A stretch of 5,632 nt of DNA from Alphaproteobacteria bacterium (lineage in GTDB: Bacteria; Pseudomonadota; Alphaproteobacteria; Caulobacterales; Parvularculaceae), in NCBI GenBank assembly GCA_030428745.1, contig JAUIEG010000198.1, positions 1-5,632 on the forward strand, read 5' to 3'. Position 1 is the first letter of the stretch, and each line of letters starts with the position of its first letter. The translations under genes were made by a program, and so were the position numbers. Shown here one piece after another: positions 1 through 5,632 of the stretch. The notes below the pieces were generated by a model. It ran no database searches. It was given only the letters and a program-made list of their open reading frames with translations, and was not told where the DNA came from.

Positions 1-2235
1 GCCATCCGGCATGTGTTTGGTTACGCCGCCTTCGGTGCCGGGAACCATTTGGTTTTTAATGCGAATATTGGCGAAGGTGCCGCGCATCATCACTTCGTGG
101 TTGCCTCGGCGAGAACCATAGGAGTTGAACTCGGAGACCGGAACCTGATGAGATTTCAGATATTCACCGGCGGGACCGTCCGCCTTGATGGAGCCGGCGG
201 GTGAGATGTGGTCGGTCGTGATCGAGTCGCCGAACAGCGCCAGCACGCGGGCGTTGTCGATCGGCTCAACCGGTTTCGGCTCTTTGGTCATGCCTTCGAA
301 ATAAGGCGGGTTCGCGACATAGGTTGAAGCGGGCCAGCGATAAGTCTGGCCGTCGCCGGCGTCGATCGCCTGCCATTTTTCGTCGCCTTTGAAGACATCG
401 GCGTAACGCGTGGCGAACATTTTCGCCGTGACATGCTCGCGCACGACTTCAGCGATTTCCTTATTCGAAGGCCAGATGTCTTTCAGGTAAACGTCTTTGC
501 CGTCCTTGTCCTGACCAAGGGGGTCAGTCGTCAGATTTACATTCATGGAGCCCGCGATTGCGTACGCGACGACAAGCGGCGGCGAAGCGAGGAAGTTTGC
601 GCGCACATCCTGTGAGATGCGCCCCTCGAAATTCCGGTTGCCGGAAAGAACCGACGCGACCGCAAGATCGTTTTCATTGATCGCGTTGGAAATCGGTTCA
701 GGAAGCGGTCCCGAATTACCGATGCAGGTGGTGCAGCCGTAACCGACAAGATTGAAGCCGAGTGCGTCGAGATCATCGGTAAGGTTTGCAGCGTCGAGAT
801 AGTCGGTCACCACCTGACTGCCTGGCGCCAGAGATGTTTTCACCCACGGCTTCACGGTCAGGCCTTTGGCGTGCGCATTGCGGGCGACAAGACCTGCGGC
901 GATCAGCACCGAAGGGTTCGAGGTGTTTGTACACGACGTGATGGCGGCGACGCAGACATCGCCATGGCCGAGATCGAATTTCTCGCCAGCGACGGGGACG
1001 CGCTTGTTCGCTTCGTCAGCCTTGCCATATTCCTTATCGAGGGCGGCGGCGAATCCTTGCGGCGCTCTGGTCAGTTCAATGCGGTCCTGCGGGCGTTTGG
1101 GGCCAGCGAGGGACGGAACGACCGAGGAGAGATCGAGCTCCAGCGTATCGGTGAAGACCGGATCGGGCGTATCTTTTGTACGCCACATGCCTTGCTCTTT
1201 CGCATAGGCTTCGACCAGCGCTACGCGGTCGTCAGAACGGCCGGTGGCTTTGAGATAACGCAAAGTTTCTTCGTCCACGGGGAAGAAGCCGCAGGTGGCG
1301 CCATATTCCGGCGCCATATTGGCGATGGTCGCCTGATCTTCGAGCGCGAGATGGTCGAGGCCCGGGCCAAAGAATTCTACAAACTTGCCGACAACGCCCT
1401 TCTTGCGCAGCATTTCAACGATGACGAGAACAAGGTCCGTCGCCGTCGCGCCTTCGGGCAGCTTGCCGGTAAGCTTGAAGCCGATCACTTCCGGAATAAG
1501 CATGGACACCGGCTGGCCAAGCATGGCGGCTTCCGCCTCAATGCCGCCAACGCCCCAGCCGAGAACGGAGAGACCATTGACCATCGTGGTGTGGCTGTCT
1601 GTGCCGACAAGCGTGTCAGGATAAGCGTAGGTTTCGCCTTTATAGTCAGCGGTCCAGACCGTTTGCGCCAGATATTCAAGGTTCACCTGGTGGCAGATGC
1701 CGGTGCCCGGCGGGACCACGCGGAAATTGTTGAACGCGCCCTGGCCCCATTTCAAAAACTGATAGCGTTCCGCATTGCGTTCATATTCGCGGTCGACGTT
1801 TTTCTTGAAGGCGTCCGGGCCGCCGAAATAATCCACCATGACCGAGTGGTCGATGACGAGATCGACAGGCGCCAGCGGATTGATCTTCTCCGGATCCTCA
1901 CCGAGGGTTTTCATGGCGTCGCGCATGGCGGCGAGATCGACCACGGCGGGAACGCCCGTGAAATCCTGCATCAAGACGCGCGCCGGGCGATAAGCGATCT
2001 CCCGCGTCGACTTGCCGGCCTTTAGCCAGTCGGCGAAGGCCTTTACGTCGTCCACGGTGACGGAGCGGTCATCCTCGAACCGGAGGAGGTTTTCCAAAAG
2101 GACCTTCAGAGAGAAGGGCAGGCGGGAAATATCGCCGATCTGCTTGGACGCTTCAGCAAGGCTGTAATATGCATAGGTCGCGCCGCCGGCGGAAAGCGTT
2201 TTCTTTGTCTTCAAGGAATCGCGTCCGGGTATCAT
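1..2235 (-). CDS. acnA: Aconitate hydratase A, 3' end cut by window edge
   Basis: This is a cytoplasmic [4Fe-4S] enzyme of the TCA cycle that isomerises citrate to isocitrate through cis-aconitate. The minus-strand frame is open from an ATG at 2235-2233 to the left edge, giving 745 codons. AcnA proteins are about 890 residues, so roughly 150 C-terminal residues lie outside. Visible landmarks are VGTDSHT (D213, H215), the cluster ligand C435 in ITSCTNTSNP, the ligands C501 and C504 in GYGCTTCIGNSG, TTDHISPAGS in the swivel domain (D675, H676) and the substrate-binding SRRGN (708-712). The three cysteines keep the spacing known for E. coli AcnA (435/501/504). The second catalytic-serine motif of the family (SRDWAAKG type) would lie beyond the edge. 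The start is supported by GGAG seven bases upstream and by the typical N-terminus MIPGRDSLKTKKTL. The frame is unbroken. The gene is divergent from the IalB-like gene. The AcnA/IRP type, rather than AcnB, is clear from the motifs and domain order. Confidence 0.98.
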   Translation of the reverse strand, partial: MIPGRDSLKTKKTLSAGGATYAYYSLAEASKQIGDISRLPFSLKVLLENLLRFEDDRSVTVDDVKAFADWLKAGKSTREIAYRPARVLMQDFTGVPAVVDLAAMRDAMKTLGEDPEKINPLAPVDLVIDHSVMVDYFGGPDAFKKNVDREYERNAERYQFLKWGQGAFNNFRVVPPGTGICHQVNLEYLAQTVWTADYKGETYAYPDTLVGTDSHTTMVNGLSVLGWGVGGIEAEAAMLGQPVSMLIPEVIGFKLTGKLPEGATATDLVLVIVEMLRKKGVVGKFVEFFGPGLDHLALEDQATIANMAPEYGATCGFFPVDEETLRYLKATGRSDDRVALVEAYAKEQGMWRTKDTPDPVFTDTLELDLSSVVPSLAGPKRPQDRIELTRAPQGFAAALDKEYGKADEANKRVPVAGEKFDLGHGDVCVAAITSCTNTSNPSVLIAAGLVARNAHAKGLTVKPWVKTSLAPGSQVVTDYLDAANLTDDLDALGFNLVGYGCTTCIGNSGPLPEPISNAINENDLAVASVLSGNRNFEGRISQDVRANFLASPPLVVAYAIAGSMNVNLTTDPLGQDKDGKDVYLKDIWPSNKEIAEVVREHVTAKMFATRYADVFKGDEKWQAIDAGDGQTYRWPASTYVANPPYFEGMTKEPKPVEPIDNARVLALFGDSITTDHISPAGSIKADGPAGEYLKSHQVPVSEFNSYGSRRGNHEVMMRGTFANIRIKNQMVPGTEGGVTKHMPDG

Positions 2236-2239
2236 CAAG

Positions 2240-2246
2240 TCTCTCC
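2240..2246 (-). promoter_or_regulatory. Ribosome binding site of acnA
   Basis: GGAGAGA is read on the minus strand just before the acnA ATG. Its GGAG core ends seven bases from the start codon, which is good Shine-Dalgarno spacing. It supports the start at 2235. Confidence 0.75.
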
Positions 2247-2272
2247 AGTAGGGTAAAAAGCCGTGAAATTCC

Positions 2273-2287
2273 GCGCCGTTATGGCGC
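2273..2287. repeat. Inverted repeat over the candidate acnA -10
   Basis: GCGCC, a five-base spacer GTTAT, then GGCGC form a perfect 5-bp inverted repeat. It covers the proposed acnA -10 element. A regulator bound here could occlude the promoter, but arms this short and GC-rich can arise by chance. No known regulator motif is recognised. Confidence 0.3.
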
Positions 2288-2306
2288 AAGGCCCTGAGGC
2301 TTGCAA
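2278..2306 (-). promoter_or_regulatory. Candidate sigma-70-type promoter of acnA
   Basis: On the minus strand, TTGCAA (2306-2301) and CATAAC (2283-2278) are separated by exactly 17 bases. Each matches the TTGACA and TATAAT consensus at four of six positions. The -10 would lie about 42 bases before the acnA start codon, leaving room for a short leader with the ribosome binding site. The match is moderate, so this is the best candidate seen rather than a secure call. Confidence 0.4.
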
Positions 2307-2370
2307 TGGCGCCCAAAAATCTCCGGCCGGTCACGGTCGCGACATATTTCGAACTATGTTATCAGCATCG

Positions 2371-2390
2371 AAAAGGCGGGATTTCCCGCC
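2371..2390 (-). terminator. Terminator-like hairpin in the divergent region
   Basis: Read on the minus strand, GGCGGG, loop AAAT, CCCGCC is followed at once by TTTT. This is a perfect 6-bp GC stem, extendable to 7 bp with a 2-base loop, and a short T-run, which is the form of an intrinsic terminator. It lies upstream of acnA and points towards it, so it does not end any gene seen here. It could stop antisense transcription leaving the IalB-like gene, act in a long acnA leader, or be an operator-like palindrome. On the plus strand it would sit in the 5' leader of the IalB-like gene, if that gene's promoter lies upstream of it. The structure is plain; its function is inferred. Confidence 0.4.
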
Positions 2391-2407
2391 CCATCTCTGT
2401 CCGCCTG

Positions 2408-2414
2408 AAGGGAG
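2408..2414 (+). promoter_or_regulatory. Ribosome binding site deciding the IalB-like start
   Basis: AAGGGAG ends ten bases before the ATG at 2425. It decides between this start and an upstream in-frame ATG at 2263. The upstream choice would add 54 residues unlike any signal sequence, would place the signal peptide inside the protein, and would run the gene through the acnA promoter region. Confidence 0.65.
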
Positions 2415-2424
2415 CCTTGCGTCC

Positions 2425-2505
2425 ATGCCTCGTTCGTCCTTAGCCCTTGTTCTCGCCTCGTTTTCCGGCCTTGCTGTCGTGTTTTCCACAGGCGCTGCCG
2501 TCGCC
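2425..2505 (+). other. Signal peptide of the IalB-like protein
   Basis: Codons 1-27 encode a basic residue at position 3, a hydrophobic stretch from about L6 to F20, then a small-residue segment ending AVA before QQPEA. This is a typical signal peptidase I site. There is no lipobox cysteine, so the product is predicted to be soluble rather than a lipoprotein. Confidence 0.8.
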
Positions 2506-2946
2506 CAGCAGCCGGAGGCCAAGGCGACCTATCGGGATTGGAGCGTTTTCGTGCGGGAGACTGATGGCGATAAAATCTGTTTTGCGGCGACCGAGGCGGC
2601 GGACAAGTCGCCGAAATCGGTCAATCATGGCGACGTCTTTTTCCTGATCGCCACCTGGAAGTCGGGCGCCGCGAAAGAGCAGCCAAGTCTGATGACCGGC
2701 TACACGCTCAACACCAAGCCAGAGCCGACACTCAGGATCGGCTCAGACAAGTGGGAAATGTATTCCTCGGAGAATGAGGCGTTTATCGAGGCGTCCAGCG
2801 AGGAGCAGCGCTTGATCAACGCCATGCGCAGGGGCGCGGACATGCGCATCGGCGCTGTTTCCCAACGCGGCACCGCGACCAGCTATGTCATTTCCCTGCG
2901 CGGTGTTTCAGCGGCTCTGGACCGCGCCGCGGCCGAGTGCCGATAG
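2425..2946 (+). CDS. IalB-family (invasion-associated locus B) exported protein
   Basis: This is a 173-residue exported protein, probably periplasmic. Residues 1-27 form a Sec signal peptide: short basic start (R3), hydrophobic core, small residues and an AVA-Q cleavage site after residue 27. The mature part has the IalB family pattern: RDWSVF near 37-42, GDKICFA (C52), a HGDVFFLIATW strand, LINAMRRGADM, RGTATSYVISLRGVSAALDRA, and a penultimate C172. C52 and C172 could form a disulfide. The position after DWSVF is V43, where Bartonella IalB-type proteins carry Cys, so this belongs to the Cys-poorer branch common in free-living alphaproteobacteria. The family is named for a Bartonella factor linked to erythrocyte entry, but its biochemical function is unknown and nothing here implies pathogenicity. 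The length is normal for the family. It is transcribed away from acnA and towards gor. The start at 2425 was chosen for the signal peptide and the AAGGGAG site. Confidence 0.88.
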   Translation: MPRSSLALVLASFSGLAVVFSTGAAVAQQPEAKATYRDWSVFVRETDGDKICFAATEAADKSPKSVNHGDVFFLIATWKSGAAKEQPSLMTGYTLNTKPEPTLRIGSDKWEMYSSENEAFIEASSEEQRLINAMRRGADMRIGAVSQRGTATSYVISLRGVSAALDRAAAECR

Positions 2947-2972
2947 CGCGCAAACGCTGCGCCTGAAACCGG

Positions 2973-4358
2973 TTACGGCGTGTCCGATGACGTCGGCACG
3001 AATTTTGTTTTAAGCGTCACCAACTCCTCCGCAATAGTCGGATGCAGCGCCACCGTGTCGTCGAAGTCTTTTTTCTTGAGGCCGGCTTTCACGGCGATGG
3101 CGACGCACTGGATCATCTCCGCCGAGTATTCGCCGACAATGTGACAGCCGAGGACGCGATCCGTGTCGCCATCGACGACGATTTTCATCAAGACGCGCTC
3201 ACCGGATTCCGTCAGAATATGTTTCATGGACCGGAACTCGGTCTTGTAGATGTCCACATTTTTGAACTCGTGGCGCGCTTCATGTTCGGCGTAGCCGACC
3301 GATCCTACTGGCGGTTGTGAGAACACGGCCTTCGGAATGAAACGGTAATCAGTCTCCGTTGGATTGTTGTTGTAGAAGGTCTCGGCGAAGGCGGCTCCTT
3401 CGCGGATCGCCACCGGCGTCAGGTTGACGCGATCCGTCACGTCGCCAACAGCGAAAATGCTCGGGACGGAAGATTGCGATTGATCGTTGACCTTGATGGC
3501 GCCGTTCTTGTCGAGTTCGACGCCGGCGTTTTCAAGTCCCAGCCCGTTTGTCACCGGTTTGCGGCCAACCGCCCAGAAGACGCAATCCGTATCAATGTGA
3601 ACGCCGGTGGAGAGGTGAACGCGCTTTTGATCTCCATCCAGTTTTTCGATCTTGTCGAAAACCGCCTGAGTGATGACGCGGATGCCCTGACGCTGGAGCT
3701 CCTTGTGCACTTGCGTCGACACATCGGCGTCGAAGTGGCGGAGAATGTCTTCACCGCGATAAACGAGGCATACATCGGCCCCAAGCCCTTTAAAGATGCA
3801 GGCGAATTCAATAGCGATATAGCCGCCGCCGGCGACGACGACATGTTTGGGCAGGTCTTCGAGGTGAAATGCTTCGTTTGAAGTGATGCCGAGTTCGTGG
3901 CCCGGCACGGTTTCGTCAACCCATGGCGCGCCGCCCACGGCGACGAGAATGCGTTCAGCGGTGACGTCGCGATTTTCAGCTTCGAGATGCACCGTGTGGG
4001 CGTCTTTGATGGTTGCGCGCGACTGGAAAATATCCGCGCCGGCGTTCTTTAAATTGCGGATATAAATCCCGTTAAGGCGATCGATTTCATTGTCTTTATT
4101 GGCGATCAGGTTCGCCCAGTCGAAGGAGACATTATCCGCTGTCCAGCCATAGCCTTTAGCGTCTTGAAATCCGTGGCCATATTCGCTTGCGTAAACGAGA
4201 TATTTTTTCGGCACGCAGCCGCGAATGACGCAGGTGCCTCCGACGCGATATTCTTCAGCGATGCCGACCTTCGCCCCATAGCTTGACGCCAGGCGTGAGG
4301 CGCGCACGCCGCCGGAGCCAGCGCCGATGGTGAAGAGGTCGTAATCATACTTGGTCAT
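2973..4358 (-). CDS. gor: Glutathione-disulfide reductase
   Basis: This cytoplasmic FAD flavoenzyme reduces oxidised glutathione with NADPH. It is 461 residues long, the normal length. In order it shows the FAD-binding GAGSGG (12-17) with an acidic pair E35/E36, the redox-active disulfide C43-V-I-R-G-C48, and the NADPH Rossmann motif GGGYIA (177-182) with E184. R201 and R207 lie where glutathione reductases bind the NADP 2'-phosphate. The second FAD motif is VGD (304-306), and the catalytic HPTIAEE has H439 and E444. The GGTCVIRGCVPKK form and the two arginines favour glutathione reductase over dihydrolipoamide dehydrogenase or mercuric reductase. Only eight bases separate the start from the preceding gene's stop. 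AAGG, six bases before the ATG, overlaps that TAA stop, so translational coupling is likely. The gene ends 26 bp from the convergent IalB-like gene. No key residue is missing. Confidence 0.97.
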   Translation of the reverse strand: MTKYDYDLFTIGAGSGGVRASRLASSYGAKVGIAEEYRVGGTCVIRGCVPKKYLVYASEYGHGFQDAKGYGWTADNVSFDWANLIANKDNEIDRLNGIYIRNLKNAGADIFQSRATIKDAHTVHLEAENRDVTAERILVAVGGAPWVDETVPGHELGITSNEAFHLEDLPKHVVVAGGGYIAIEFACIFKGLGADVCLVYRGEDILRHFDADVSTQVHKELQRQGIRVITQAVFDKIEKLDGDQKRVHLSTGVHIDTDCVFWAVGRKPVTNGLGLENAGVELDKNGAIKVNDQSQSSVPSIFAVGDVTDRVNLTPVAIREGAAFAETFYNNNPTETDYRFIPKAVFSQPPVGSVGYAEHEARHEFKNVDIYKTEFRSMKHILTESGERVLMKIVVDGDTDRVLGCHIVGEYSAEMIQCVAIAVKAGLKKKDFDDTVALHPTIAEELVTLKTKFVPTSSDTP

Positions 4359-4364
4359 GGAGAG

Positions 4365-4368
4365 CCTT
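4365..4368 (-). promoter_or_regulatory. gor ribosome binding site overlapping upstream stop
   Basis: AAGG on the minus strand lies six bases before the gor ATG and shares two bases with the TAA stop (4369-4367) of the preceding gene. Ribosomes finishing that gene would arrive on the gor start site, which supports an operon with coupled translation. Confidence 0.55.
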
Positions 4369-4885
4369 ATGTTTCTTTTTCCGGCACGAAGCCAATGCGG
4401 GTTTCAAAACGTTTGTCATTGAACTCGAGCACTTCAAGCTGGAAGGTGTTCAAGAATTCGCGATAGATCGCCTCAAAGACCGGCTCAAGTTTGTCACTAT
4501 AGTCGAGCGGGACATGAATAATCGGCTGTTGCGCCACGAAGACGTCGAAACTGTCGCCGGTCACTTCAATGGAAAGCGCGGTTCTGAGCCAGAGCGCGCC
4601 CGAATCCTCCATATTTTTGATGGTCAGCGCGACGCCGAACTGAACCGGTTCCAACACGATCACTTCTCTGTGACGATAGCTGAAGGCTTCATCGCCGTAA
4701 TCTTTGCGCGGATCAAACGGGCCGTCTGGCGGCACCGCGGTTACGCAGTCTGAGGAGCAGCCGAGAAATTCAGGCAATCCTTTGACGACGGCCTCGCCAA
4801 ATCCCTTGCAGCGCAGAAGGTTTTCGAACGCGGCGGCGCCATAGTCCCTGATGGCTTCCTGTAGTTTTTCAAAGCGAGTGGTCAT
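4367..4885 (-). CDS. Uncharacterised 172-residue protein between rpiA and gor
   Basis: I do not recognise this protein. It is 172 residues, without a signal peptide or membrane segment, so it is probably cytoplasmic. An N-terminal helical part (about 1-40) is followed by C43-SSD-C47 with another Cys at 26. A charged middle part (about 52-72) leads to alternating beta-type stretches (EVIVLEPVQFGVALTI near 74-89, then WLRTALSIEV and FDVFVAQQPIIHVPL), and then a helix-like segment with EPVFEAIYREFLNTF. The overall look is a small alpha/beta protein. The three cysteines lie outside any recognised metal or redox motif. It has AGGA nine bases before the ATG, sits 93 bp after rpiA and eight bases before gor, and so is almost certainly co-transcribed with gor. 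In several alphaproteobacteria a DUF2059 protein occupies this position. This sequence lacks the export signal expected of those proteins and does not resemble them. The coding call is firm; the function is unknown. Confidence 0.8.
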   Translation of the reverse strand: MTTRFEKLQEAIRDYGAAAFENLLRCKGFGEAVVKGLPEFLGCSSDCVTAVPPDGPFDPRKDYGDEAFSYRHREVIVLEPVQFGVALTIKNMEDSGALWLRTALSIEVTGDSFDVFVAQQPIIHVPLDYSDKLEPVFEAIYREFLNTFQLEVLEFNDKRFETRIGFVPEKET

Positions 4886-4894
4886 GAATTCCGG

Positions 4895-4898
4895 TCCT
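4895..4898 (-). promoter_or_regulatory. Ribosome binding site of the uncharacterised gene
   Basis: AGGA on the minus strand is nine bases before the ATG at 4885 and supports that start. Confidence 0.5.
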
Positions 4899-4916
4899 GA
4901 TAAGAAAGCAGCCTAA

Positions 4917-4929
4917 CGCGGGGACCGCG
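4917..4929. repeat. Small GC hairpin between rpiA and the next gene
   Basis: CGCGG, a three-base loop, then CCGCG give a perfect 5-bp stem within the 93-bp gap between rpiA and the next gene. No T-run follows on either strand, so it is not a convincing terminator and read-through from rpiA is expected. It might be a processing or partial-attenuation hairpin, or chance in GC-rich DNA. Confidence 0.25.
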
Positions 4930-4978
4930 GGGGCGCAAAGACGAAACGGGAAGTCAAAAGATAGAGCCTAAGAGACGC

Positions 4979-5632
4979 TCATGGAGTTGCGATGCTGATC
5001 CCGTCTTCATCGCCATAAATCACCATATCAGCCATGCCGCAAAAGAGCCCGCATTCGAGAACGCCGGGAATAGCGGTGAGGGCCTTTTCAAGCGTTGCGG
5101 GGTCATCGATGCGGCCAAGCTTGCAGTCGATGATGAGATTCCCGCCATCCGTTTTTACGGGAGCGCCGTCATGCGATCGCAGCTCTAGAGCGGCGCCGTC
5201 AAAACCGTTGTCGGTTAGTGTGCGGCGTAGGGCGGTGACAGTGAGCGCCCAGCTGAAAGGTGATATTTCCACGGGTAGGGGAAAGGCGCCCAGCGCCGAC
5301 ACGCGCTTGGATTTGTCAGCGATAACGATGAATTTCTTTGCGGCATGGGCGATGATTTTCTCGCGCAGGAGCGCCGCGCCGCCGCCCTTGATTAAGTTGA
5401 GTGACGGGTCGGCTTCGTCGGCGCCGTCAACGGCGAGATCAATAACAGTCGTTTCGTCAGGCTCTATGATGTCGACGCCCAGCCGTTCGGCGTGCGCGCG
5501 GGTTGCTTCGGATGTCGGCACGCCCTTGAGATCCCAGCCTTCTGAAACAAACTTGCCGACAATATCGACGAAATGCGCAGCGGTGGAGCCCGTGCCTAGG
5601 CCCAGCGTCATGCCGCGCTCAACATGCTTTGC
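4979..5632 (-). CDS. rpiA: Ribose-5-phosphate isomerase A, 5' end cut by window edge
   Basis: This enzyme interconverts ribose-5-phosphate and ribulose-5-phosphate in the non-oxidative pentose phosphate pathway. The frame stays open to the right edge, with 217 codons visible. The ATG at 5611 is internal: the preceding codons AKHVERG lead into the conserved MTLGLGTGSTAAHF phosphate-binding loop, and RpiA proteins begin somewhat further upstream, so about a dozen residues are probably missing. Counting from that Met as 1, DGADE supplies D62 and D65, KGGGAA supplies K75, and REK supplies E84. These have the same relative spacing as the E. coli active-site set D81, D84, K94 and E103. FPLPVEI and AIPGVLECGLF are further RpiA signatures. 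The C-terminus is complete, ending in a TGA. It is the first visible gene of the rpiA - unknown - gor run, followed by a 93-bp gap. RpiB is excluded because its fold and motifs are unrelated. Confidence 0.97.
   Translation of the reverse strand, partial: AKHVERGMTLGLGTGSTAAHFVDIVGKFVSEGWDLKGVPTSEATRAHAERLGVDIIEPDETTVIDLAVDGADEADPSLNLIKGGGAALLREKIIAHAAKKFIVIADKSKRVSALGAFPLPVEISPFSWALTVTALRRTLTDNGFDGAALELRSHDGAPVKTDGGNLIIDCKLGRIDDPATLEKALTAIPGVLECGLFCGMADMVIYGDEDGISIATP

Noticed and set aside
871..2025. A 384-codon plus-strand open frame opposite acnA
   Set aside because: Its codons are in exact register with the acnA codons on the other strand. acnA rarely uses TTA, CTA or TCA codons, so the opposite frame stays open by default. 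Its translation is rich in Arg, His and Ala and resembles no family, whereas the minus strand is plainly aconitase.
2263..2424. N-terminal extension of the IalB-like protein from an ATG at 2263
   Set aside because: The extension would bury the signal peptide and cross the acnA promoter region. The ATG at 2425 has its own ribosome binding site and begins a proper signal peptide.
2947..2972. Possible bidirectional terminator between the IalB-like gene and gor
   Set aside because: The gap is only 26 bp and holds just a weak 4-5 bp GCGC-type pairing without T-runs, so no terminator can be supported. Termination signals, if any, may lie inside the opposing gene.
3474..3881. A 135-codon plus-strand open frame opposite gor
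   Set aside because: It is also in register with the gor codons and is a codon-bias shadow. The gor frame on the minus strand carries every expected glutathione reductase motif.
4936..4960. TTGACT on the minus strand upstream of the uncharacterised gene, as a possible -35 element
   Set aside because: At 16-18 bases downstream there is only GC-rich sequence with no -10-like hexamer, so a separate promoter for the two downstream genes is not supported.

Overview
The window looks like ordinary chromosomal DNA from an alphaproteobacterium. It is moderately GC-rich and densely coded. It holds an AcnA-type aconitase, an IalB-family secreted protein (a family found mostly in Alphaproteobacteria), and a gene order rpiA - small gene - gor that is known from that class. 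The genus cannot be fixed from the sequence alone. I see no tRNA, rRNA, CRISPR array, insertion sequence, integrase or phage gene.

Layout: (1) Positions 1-2235, minus strand: the first 745 codons of acnA, with the end of the gene outside the left edge. (2) Positions 2236-2424: a divergent intergenic region with the acnA ribosome binding site, a candidate acnA promoter and two inverted repeats. (3) Positions 2425-2946, plus strand: an exported IalB-like protein with a signal peptide. (4) Positions 2947-2972: a 26-bp gap between convergent genes. (5) Positions 2973-5632, minus strand: an apparent operon transcribed rpiA (start outside the right edge) -> uncharacterised 172-aa protein -> gor (glutathione reductase).

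Functionally this is central metabolism and redox maintenance. Aconitase converts citrate to isocitrate in the TCA cycle. RpiA interconverts ribose-5-phosphate and ribulose-5-phosphate in the pentose phosphate pathway. Glutathione reductase spends NADPH to keep glutathione reduced. Placing rpiA with gor joins pentose phosphate metabolism to an NADPH consumer, although that link is inference. All active-site residues that fall inside the window are intact in the three enzymes.

I found no convincing new biological system. The points most worth a second look are the unidentified gene between rpiA and gor, and the terminator-like hairpin between acnA and the IalB gene.
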